From the NCBI RefSeq assembly GCF_020520425.1, contig NC_079492.1, positions 2,046,001 to 2,110,000 on the forward strand: a stretch of 64,000 bases of DNA, in the 5' to 3' direction. This stretch comes from Spinacia oleracea. Its lineage: Eukaryota > Streptophyta > Magnoliopsida > Caryophyllales > Amaranthaceae. The position numbers were made by a program, and so were the translations under genes. The notes below the pieces were generated by a model, which saw only the letters and a program-made list of their open reading frames with translations, was not told the DNA's origin and ran no database searches. Below, one piece after another: positions 55,801 through 64,000 of this stretch (position 1 is its first letter; every line of letters begins with the position of its first letter).

Positions 55801-56213
55801 GTACATACCCTGTGGCCGTGGAAGATACAACTATGCGACGTGTGCGTAGTTGCTTGGACTATTAATTGGGTAACAATACTTGTAAGAAATAGTCGTATTA
55901 TTATGCATGGACATGGATGTTGTCATCACTTGTCCGCATGCATGAGCATGATAGCCTACAGGAATTCAAATATTCACTGTCTTTATATAATCAGTCCATT
56001 ATTATTCCCTCTTTTTTCTCCCGATTCATGAAAGCAAAATTGAACTTCATTTCACAACATATATAACTAAGCCTAAATTTCTGTGAGCTAGGAATATTTA
56101 TATTTATATTTGTACATATACATTAATTAATTAATTAATTAAAATACAAAAAATAATAAAAACACATAATAAAATTAACTGACCATTTTGTGCGCAAGCA
56201 ATTTAACCTATAG

Positions 56214-56220
56214 TATAAAA
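56214..56220 (+). promoter_or_regulatory. TATA box of the GARP gene
   Basis: tataaaa, 79 bases before the start ATG at 56299, in AT-rich DNA. Position suits a plant core promoter with a transcript start near 56245-56250. Confidence 0.6.
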
Positions 56221-56298
56221 ACAAGCTAGATAGGCATGAAAACAACCTCTCTTTCTTCCTCATCTCATTATAGATAGCTTGTTTAATTTGTGCGTAAA

Positions 56299-59200
56299 AT
56301 GATGGAGTTGAAAGGAAGAGGTCTTAGGCCATACGTAAGATCAAACGCGCCACGGCTTCGTTGGACAGGTGACCTTCATCACTGCTTTGTTCGTGCTGTT
56401 GAAAGACTTGGTGGTGAAGAGAGTAAGCCCTAGTTAATTAATTACTAGCTCAACTTAATTAAAAAAAATTCTTTTAAATTCGCGCTATATAGTAATTAAT
56501 TTTCACTAATATAAACTTGGTTTTTGTGTTATATATGATCTATATCTCTCAATTATAAAATCAAGCTACTCAACCTATATAGACCTAAGAGTGTTAATTA
56601 CAAGTATAATTTTTTATCAAAACCAAAAGCATCTTTTATAAATATATGTTAGAAAATTCTATCAACTATACATACATCAAAGTGTTACGCTTTAATAAAA
56701 TGTACTTTTAAAACCGATAATTATTTAGAAACAAATTAAACAGACTATATATGTAAATAATAATCTCTGATACAGAAAACATGTATAATATTCTCCACAT
56801 TTGTTTAGGATATATTTTGTGGAAGCGGATAATCATGACCTAACTCTGATATATACCACCATATGTTGAATTTTAGGGGCTACTCCGAAGATGATTCTAC
56901 AAATAATGGGGGTGAAAGGCATAACTCTGTCTCATGTGAAGAGCCATCTTCAGGTACCTGATCTTCTTAACAACGTCGCGCTTACTCAATCCCAACTCCC
57001 AAGATAATTGATTCTAAGTACAAGGAAATATCGTCGTCTCTATTTAATCCTAACTTTTTTTCATGTCAACTTGTGTAAAACAGATGTATAGGAGCATGAA
57101 GCAAGAACAAGTTCTAAGAGGTAAATATATATCCTCCTCTTTTTTTTTTGTTAATTTTATAAGGTAGTTAATTTCTCACAAATTAATTTTCCTTACCTAA
57201 TTGATAAGTATCAAATGCGTACTTTGGTCTAGAAATGATTCTAACTTCAAGTGCAACTTTCATCAAACTAAGCACAAAATTTCCTTACCTAATTAAAATG
57301 TTTAGAGAAGTAACAAAAGTAGTACAATCCAACTATAATAGAGTTGAATAGAACATAACTTAGTTAAAACCAACTATAATTAGACAAGTTAAAATTATGT
57401 TATATTTATGACTTACGAGAAATTTTATATATATACTCATTTCATTAATTAAGAGTAAAATATATTGATCGACTACATTGATATATCACACCAAAAGTCC
57501 ACAATTTATAAAAAAATTTGTAACTTTTGCGAAAATTCTCATATTTTTTACAAATGAATTAAAAAGGTCAAAAGTTTAATTTTTCATATAATAAATTCAT
57601 AATGTAGGCTTATTCGTTATTTGTAAATTCCCACTCCCCACTTGTAATTTGTACAGACACTACAAGAATTTGTATCTTTAATGACAACCTAATTATGACG
57701 GGTCAAAAATCCCGTCGCAAAAGCCTTTTGTGATGGGGCTAACAACCAAACAAAGACGGGAACAACCGTCGCAAATGTCTTTTTACGACGGGTTAACGAC
57801 GGTATGTTTCATTAATGACGACCCCCTTTTATGACAAGTTCACGACAGGAAATCCTGTCATTAATCAACGATTATTGGCCTTTAACGACGGGATTTCTCG
57901 TCGTTAATGGTACAATTTTTTGTAGTGAGAGTATACTGTATTACTCATTTGCATAAAAAATTAATAAAATAAAATCATGTAGTAGGTTAATTTATTAAGT
58001 AAGAAATTGTCAAATTTTAGGGAATATAATTTACCATAATTTAATACTTCTATATTTTAAAACTTTATTGTTACAACTACGTAAAGGTCATACTCATACA
58101 TACGACAAAGTATCTTACACGATGAGGAATGTTTTTTTGTTCAAAATATTCCTTGTAGTTATAATTAGCATCCCATATTTCTGGCGTGACTTTTTCTTGA
58201 AATTAATTGGATCCAACATCATGTAGTATAACTTTACTTAAAACTTTAAGTTGCACAAAAATATATGCTTAAAAACAGCTAAATTCGTGTGACTTTGCTT
58301 ATAATTTCACGTGTACTGATCATGGAATTGAATGGAAAATTACAAACTAAAGAATTCACTAATAATATTCTCTTCGTTTTTTTAATTTCTTCCTGTTTGG
58401 AATTTACAATTATTTAGAATTTGAGATATTCTACTAGTTTATTCCCTATATATAAGAGAAAAACGTAGTTGGTCATGTCATGTAGGTCTTGTTTGATTCA
58501 TTTCAATGAGTGCATTAAGAATATCAAAGTTTTATAATGTTACTAGTATGAAACTAAAGATATTTAATGTTCAAACATGTGAAACGTACATAGTCAAAAC
58601 AGAAAGATCACTAAGAAACGGAGGGAGAATCAAATTACTACTAAAATATTCTCTCCGTATGGATATCTATTAACCATTCAAAATATACCAAATAAATTGT
58701 TTTCATCTTCTATATATTATCGTAGTATAATCAATTGATCGGTTTTAGCTGGGAAGGAACATTGTTGGACTTGTATGTGGTCGGTCAATATATAGACTCT
58801 CGTAAATTTTGATCAAATTTGAAAACATTTAATTAATTTATAAAAACTTATATATGACGGTCTTTGTCTAAGACCAGCTTCTTGTCAAATAATTGTACTT
58901 TTTAATCAAATAGTTACCAGGTTATGATCAAATACTTATGACAGTTAATTATGATCAATCAAATGGTTATATTTTCCAATCAATTAGTTGCACTTTGTAC
59001 GTCGTCGAATATTAATATCTTTTAATTATGACATCAACAGTCTTATGCATATGGCAGTCTCAAAGCAACAGTCTTATGCATATGGCAGTCTCAAAACAGA
59101 CCTATCATAATTGTTCTGTGAAGGAGTATAAATGTATATATAAATTGTTCTATGGCGAGCGATTAATTTGTCACTACAAGAAATTGTACCATTAACGACG

Positions 59201-60470
59201 GGACATCCCGTCGCGAAAGGCCAATAATCGTTGATTAACGACGGTATTTCCTGTCGCGAACCCGTCATAAAAGGCGGCCGTCGTTAATGGAAAATCCCGT
59301 CGTTAACCCGTCGTAAAAAAACATTTGCGACAGTTGTTACCGTCTTTGTTTGGTTATTATCCCCGTCACAAAAAGCTTTTGCGACGGGATTTTTGACCCG
59401 TCGTTATTAGGTTGTCATTAAAGATACAAATTCTTGTAGTGTGTACTACATAGGTGTTAGTTTGTTTGATAGAAGTAAGTTAGCTGAATGTATGCATTGT
59501 GTGTTTTTTGTTTGGCAGATATAATTAATGGCACGAAGATGAGTACAAATGTGCAGGAAACTAAGATAGTACATAACAATTCATATGTCCATGATAATTA
59601 TATTCCAATTACTTGTAATTCCATGGTAGCATCTCCTCAAGATGTAACTACCAATTTCAAGCAAGATGGCATGGTGCAACAATCACATCATCCCTATATC
59701 GTCTTCCACAATCTCCTCAGACGAAGTCGCCCTAATCTCGTAAGTTTTTGCAAACGAATTACTACCTCGTTTCTGAAAGTTCTTTACGCTTTGGAATATT
59801 TGTCCAAAGTATAAAAATTTTGAACATAAATTCTCACTGTTATATACGTAGTACATCAAAACGTTACATGTAAGATCTTGTTAGATTAGTTTCGGTATGT
59901 ATTTTCAGAATATCAACTTTTTATAATATTTCACATACGAAATTGGATATATTAGTAGTTAAATATTGCATTAGAGTCCATGAAAATAGTAACTGTAAAG
60001 AACTTTTAGAAACCGGGAGAGTCAATTATTAGCTAGTTAGCTTAGTTGATAAAGTTATTAATTCATTAAAATGATTTAAATGTAATTAGGGTAATAATAA
60101 AGTTATTTGATTTGATTCGATTTGTTATGTATTTGTTAATTCAAATTGATTTTGTAGATGTCATATGACTTTTTATTAATGAATTACTTTTACTATAAAA
60201 AATGATATTATTTACTTGACTTATTGACCTCACTTGTTAGAAACTAGCTAGGTAGTAATTGACAAACTCTCTATTTTATTTTTGTTGCAGGCGGAGGGGT
60301 ACGAGATGAATGAAGAGGTGTCGGGGTATAGTACATCAATAACAATAACATCATCATTATCTGATGATCAACACTTAAATGCTTCACTTAATTTAGAGTT
60401 AAGCTCATCATGTAGTAGAATTATGGCAGCTGGTATTCAAGAAGATGTCTCCCTAGACCTTTCTCTTTAA
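56299..60470 (+). CDS. GARP/G2-like (MYB-type SHLQMYR) transcription factor, 5 exons
   Basis: Exons 56299-56422, 56877-56953, 57084-57120, 59519-59739 and 60291-60470 all have gt...ag borders and matching phases, giving a 212-residue nuclear DNA-binding protein. Residues about 16-70 form one GARP domain: PRLRWTGDLHHCFVRAVERL, then GATPKMILQIMGVKGITL-type helix and SHVKSHLQMYRSMKQEQ. The exon 1-2 junction gives EERATPKM. This resembles the KANADI-related group containing Arabidopsis At1g14600, At2g38300 and At2g40260; the exact orthologue is not set. The C-terminal half is low-complexity with two LxLxL (EAR) motifs, LNLEL and the terminal LDLSL, which suggests repression through TOPLESS-type corepressors. 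A second ATG (56302) follows the first directly. Intron 3 (2.4 kb) and intron 4 hold MITEs. Confidence 0.92.
57658..57927 (-). mobile_element. CACTA-type MITE in intron 3 (copy 1)
   Basis: 270 bp; cactacaagaatttgtatct to gtacaattttttgtagtg. 3-bp target duplication aga (57655-57657, 57928-57930). Contains paired cccgtcg/cgacggg units. It is inverted relative to the copy at 59172. Confidence 0.9.
58375..58630. mobile_element. Possible Stowaway-like MITE in intron 3
   Basis: attctcttcgtttttttaat on the left and aagaaacggagggagaat on the right could form an imperfect TIR. Shares gtttgattcatttcaatg-type interior with other MITEs nearby. Boundaries uncertain. Confidence 0.35.
59172..59441 (+). mobile_element. 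CACTA-type MITE in intron 3 (copy 2)
   Basis: 270 bp; cactacaagaaattgtacca to gatacaaattcttgtagtg. 3-bp target duplication tgt (59169-59171, 59442-59444). Ends 77 bp before exon 4. Confidence 0.9.
59761..60022 (+). mobile_element. Stowaway-like MITE in intron 4
   Basis: actacctcgtttctgaaagt and ctttacgct at the left; gtaaagaacttttagaaacc and gggagagt at the right form the TIR. The interior agtacatcaaaacgttacat is shared, inverted, with the MITE at 60933. Confidence 0.75.
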
Positions 60471-60570
60471 TTTCTTAGCTAATTTCTAATTTTTTAAAGT
60501 CATGTTTTTTAACTAGGAAATATATATTAGAACATGATATGATGTAATGTAATATATATTAGTACCATAA

Positions 60571-60917
60571 TTATTAAAATCGTGATTCAAATCATAGAAT
60601 CTTACGATTCTGCGTTTTAAATATGGTCAACGATTCGATTTACGGTTCTACACTTTTTTCTTGACTAGCGAAAACCTCGTAAATTTAAATCATGATGAGA
60701 AAATTATAAATAGATAAATCTCGTTAATTATTGCTTATTAATGTATTAAACAACTACTATATATTTCAATTATATAGAAGCAAATTAAATAAAATTTGAG
60801 AATAAAATCTTGACTATATTTATACTTGTTTAGAATCTTACGATTCTACGATTCAATTTTATGATTCGATTCTAAGAGTCCCTTTCGATTCAAAGTAGAA
60901 TCACGATTTTGATAACC
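60571..60917. mobile_element. MITE-like inverted repeat (aatcgtgattc family)
   Basis: ttattaaaatcgtgattc at the left and gaatcacgattttgataa at the right are inverted. Internal gaatcttacgattctacgat repeats recur. About 347 bp downstream of the GARP stop, non-coding. Confidence 0.6.
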
Positions 60918-60932
60918 TTGGAGAGTATTACG

Positions 60933-61187
60933 TACTTCCTCTGTTTCAAAAGTTTACAATTACTATTTGCACGAACTCCAATGCAATATTTAACTACTAA
61001 TATATCCAATTTCGTATGTGAAAAAATTATAAAAATTTGATATTCTGAAAATACATACCGAGACCAATCTGACAAGATCTTACATGTAACGTTTTGATGT
61101 ATATAACAGTGAGAATTTACGGTCAAAGTTTTTACACTTTGGACACATTTTTCAAAGCGTAAAGAACTTTTAGAAACGGAGGTAGTA
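60933..61187 (-). mobile_element. Stowaway-like MITE downstream of the GARP gene
   Basis: tacttcctctgtttcaaaag and aaagaacttttagaaacgga plus ggtagta form the TIR with flanking ta. The interior is the reverse complement of the intron 4 MITE (acatgtaacgttttgatgta). Confidence 0.75.
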
Positions 61188-61658
61188 TATACTTCGTAGT
61201 ACGAACTACAATATGCAATATATTCCTTTACTCAAAATGGAAGTGCATAATTGTAGTACTCACGATGTTTCTGTTTGTATACAGACCTAACACAATTTAT
61301 TTCAATTCTCTCACCAACTAACTATAAACTCTTGTTGAAGGCACAAAACAATTATTCCGACCGTGAAGAATACTATGAAAAAGGAAATATAACTGTTAAA
61401 GTTGCACAAAAATGGTTACATGTTGTTTTCAAAGCATAATATATTTATACACTTACCATGTTTCGTAGGGCAAAGGTATGTAACACGGACATAAAATGAT
61501 ATAAGAAAATACTGTTGTGTTTTAATTAATTTATCAACTACAAATTTATTATATACCTTGACATGTATATATATTCCCTCATTTGGAGTAACATTCACAT
61601 CAAATTCATTAAGTACAAACATATTAATATTGTAAGGGAAAAATCAGAAATATCAAAT

Positions 61659-62015
61659 ATGGCTAGCAAGTTTGTTGTTATGTTAGTGGTCATGGGTGCC
61701 CTTATTTGCACCACCGTCGTCGATGCTAGGAAGCTCGGCGGTGGACTTGATGAGGAGAAAACCTTCCTACCGTCTGGTGGGAGTGGTGCGGCTGGTGGAG
61801 TTGGGGTAATCGGGGGAGGTGGTCTTGGTTTAGGTGTAGGTCTTGGTAATGCTGGACTCGGCGTTGGTAGTTTGTTTGGAGGTGGTCTTGGTGGTGGTGC
61901 TGGTGGTCTTGGTGGTGGTGCAGGTGGTCTTGGTGGTCTTGGTGGTGGTGCTGGTGGTCTTGGTGGAAGTCCTGGCGGTCTTGGTGGTGGGTTTGGAAGT
62001 GGAGGCATTCCCTAG
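61659..62015 (+). CDS. Secreted glycine-rich protein (cell-wall type)
   Basis: The start is ATG 61659 (MASKFVVMLVVMGALICTTV), because it opens directly with a signal peptide; an in-frame ATG at 61563 would add a long polar extension ahead of it. The product has 118 residues. The signal peptide is about 1-23 with a likely cut after VVDA, followed by the charged RKLGGGLDEEKTFLPSGGSG. The rest is Gly-rich, with GGVGVIGGGGLGLGVGLGNA and then repeats of GGLGGGAGG to the end, GSGGIP. Glycine-rich proteins of this kind are exported to the plant cell wall, where they have structural roles. TATA-like sequences lie at 61549 and 61565. There is no intron. The antisense Pro-rich frame is only the shadow of the ggtggt repeats. 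Confidence 0.88.
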   Translation: MASKFVVMLVVMGALICTTVVDARKLGGGLDEEKTFLPSGGSGAAGGVGVIGGGGLGLGVGLGNAGLGVGSLFGGGLGGGAGGLGGGAGGLGGLGGGAGGLGGSPGGLGGGFGSGGIP

Positions 62016-63061
62016 GCTAATTGATCTCATGCTATGTATACAACAGAGTTTATTGGCAAATGTTACATTTTATGTCTTTCTTTCTATTGTTGTTAGAGAG
62101 TTAGCTATGTGTTAACTATGTGTTAACTTCGTTTAGTGCCTACTAAGGCATATTAATCATGATTAGTTAATGTTGCGTCTTAATTGTAAGTTACTTTATT
62201 TGCATTACATAATAAACTCTGTTGCTACTAATATAAGCTCCATCTTCACTATTTTCTTCCATATGTTATGACCGATTTATGAATGTGTAGGTCGATATGT
62301 TATGAGTTTATGACCAGTAAATCAATGTCTAAATCATAACATTATTTGATATAGGCAAATTAATGGAAAATAATTCCTGATAATTGCTCGTGTACAGTCA
62401 TGAGAGCCTCTTATCTAGGGAGAAGGCTTGGACAACAACAACGATCATCCATTTTGAACACAAACCATCTTTACCGGTAGTGATTAGTTTGTTACTGGTA
62501 GTGAGTAGCACCAATAAAGATTTTGTGAGTACGAATAAAGCATAAAGTCCATTTGCACAGTGATTAATAGTGTATTTAGTATAACCAATAATATACAAAT
62601 GAAACTGCATAACTTGTGCCAATACAGATTGTTAGCCAATTCCCTATCTTGTAGCTAAGCTTGAAAGTCAAAGAACATTAGGTACAACTTGGTCAATAAC
62701 CTAAAATGTGATCTTGGTAATCACATATTCACATTCACGTGACAAGAAAGTGTTATGTTTAGAATCTGGACTGCTGCCTAAAAGGTAGCATATGGGCCTT
62801 GCTTTAGTTCGAGTACCCACTCCCACTAATAGGCCAGCCAATTGCCATGGAAATTTTAAGGGATGGATTGAAATTAAGAGCAAGTACTAATACTTTCAAA
62901 TAAAATAAATAGGTCGGATTTAATTTCACTTATCTACCTCTATCCAGATTTTGTTGTCATGTCATTCACGTTAATGTTATAACAACGTTGTACAAATATG
63001 GATTTTTCCGACCAACTTAAATCTTGATGAAGATAAGGTACACTGAAGTAGAAAGAATTGT
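62016..63061. other. Downstream and intergenic DNA, no gene seen
   Basis: 3' flank of the glycine-rich protein gene with aataaactc at about 62209 as a possible polyadenylation signal. Further on AT-rich with unsupported short frames. Confidence 0.5.
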
Positions 63062-63200
63062 ACCAATTATTTATTGGTTCAGTGGTGATTTGGGCTGAAC
63101 TTGGTAGGGAGAACTCGTGTTCGATCCCCCGCAACAACAATTGGGAGGGAACTGAAACTTATCTACTCAATACTCGCCCCGAATCTGGATTACCCCTTAG
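63062..63200 (+). mobile_element. Possible SINE remnant
   Basis: ggttcagtggtgatttgggc resembles a pol III A-box region, and gtgttcgatcccccgcaac holds a B-box (gttcgatcc). Such tRNA-like heads mark plant SINEs. No clear 3' tail or target duplication was found. Confidence 0.35.
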
Positions 63201-64000
63201 AGTATCAAACTCAAAAATAAACCCGATTTCAAATTAAGTTTATCATACCCTCTTTAATTAGAGTTTGCCTCCTACATTCATCAAGTTTTCTTAAGGTAGA
63301 TTTAATTATTCACTTGTATCGAATGAAAAATATAATCTATACTAATATATTGAAAAGTGTACGTTCATAATAAAGAATATGTGTCACATGGAACTACTTA
63401 GCAAGAAATACGTGTATAACTTAACCATCTTAATCAATCATTATATTATATATATTTTATTGCACGTAAATATAAAATTTGAAATGTTCAAGTTTATATT
63501 TTATACTAACTTTTCATATAATACACACCATAATATAATATTTAAAGTAGTAACTTGAAGCATCATCCATGCTAAACACCAGTGAGTATTCACTAAAAGG
63601 AAGAAAAAAAAAGAAAAGAGTTTATCGCTTTTAGGTGTTTCCGGATAGAGAATTAGAGACTTTGACATTTGTGCAATGTTTAGAATGATCCATTGCTTAT
63701 AACTTTGAAGGAATTTCTTGAAGATATGGTCACCCACTCCACCATTTCTTGTTTTTTTTTTATCAAAGATATAATCTGTGTATTAAAAATCATTTGGTTA
63801 TGCTACGATTATTAGCTACAAAAAAAACTTTACGAAAATTCATAGTGGAAAATTATAGGCATTGCATTATACTACGTACATCTTTTCAACCAAGCATTTG
63901 CATATAGCGACAATAGACTAGTAGTGTATACATCATATGATCATATGTAACACAAACAAGTTTTGACTGTCCTGTCGACATCGATAGCAAAAACAAGTTT
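63201..64000. other. AT-rich intergenic end of the window
   Basis: No gene, tRNA or repeat with clear boundaries was seen. A poly-T run at 63752-63761 and purine-rich 63598-63620 are the only notable tracts. Confidence 0.5.

Noticed and set aside
61595-62008. Pro-rich minus-strand frame opposite the glycine-rich protein
   Set aside because: Shadow of ggtggt repeats; the plus strand has a signal peptide and a proper start.

Overview
The window is plant nuclear DNA. The support is: spliced genes with plant families (a GARP/G2-like transcription factor, an F-box/FBA gene, a secreted glycine-rich protein), Tat-lineage Ty3/gypsy, Ty1/copia, LINE, Helitron, CACTA and Stowaway-type elements, and a decayed plastid tRNA insertion. 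The style of the repeats suggests a dicot, perhaps a Caryophyllales species such as a spinach or beet relative. That is a guess; nothing read here fixes the species.

Layout. 1-368: end of an unidentified LTR-type repeat. 369-6990: a broken Tat-type gypsy element with gag, protease, RT, RNase H and a second RNase H, but no integrase. It carries an antisense ORF with its own leader intron, an 11-copy 26-bp array and a 3' LTR. 7126-10137: an F-box gene on the minus strand, split by a 5'-truncated LINE (7532-9194). 11112-15505 and 15508-20083: two Helitrons in the same orientation only 2 bp apart; the first carries a plastid trnR-ACG pseudogene. 21464-38359: a CACTA element with a 3-bp target duplication. 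It holds three exons of a plasma-membrane H+-ATPase gene, a 171-bp tandem array and a nested copia element (21845-32158) whose coding part has decayed although its LTRs are young. 39004-55095: a short CACTA MITE split by copia-1 (39227-55081), which is itself split in its 3' LTR by copia-2 (44339-54750). Copia-2 is intact and its two LTRs look identical.

56214-62015 is the genic part. A five-exon GARP transcription-factor gene (56299-60470) encodes a 212-residue protein with two LxLxL repression motifs; its introns hold several MITEs. It is followed by a one-exon gene for a secreted glycine-rich protein (61659-62015). The rest, to 64000, is AT-rich with a possible SINE remnant.

How the parts relate. 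Most of the window is a record of nested insertions. The order can be read from target duplications: copia-2 entered copia-1, which entered a CACTA MITE; separately, a copia-2 relative entered a CACTA element that had taken up host ATPase exons. Only the GARP gene, the glycine-rich protein gene and copia-2 look complete and possibly functional. Copia-1 has one in-frame stop, and the F-box gene is disrupted.
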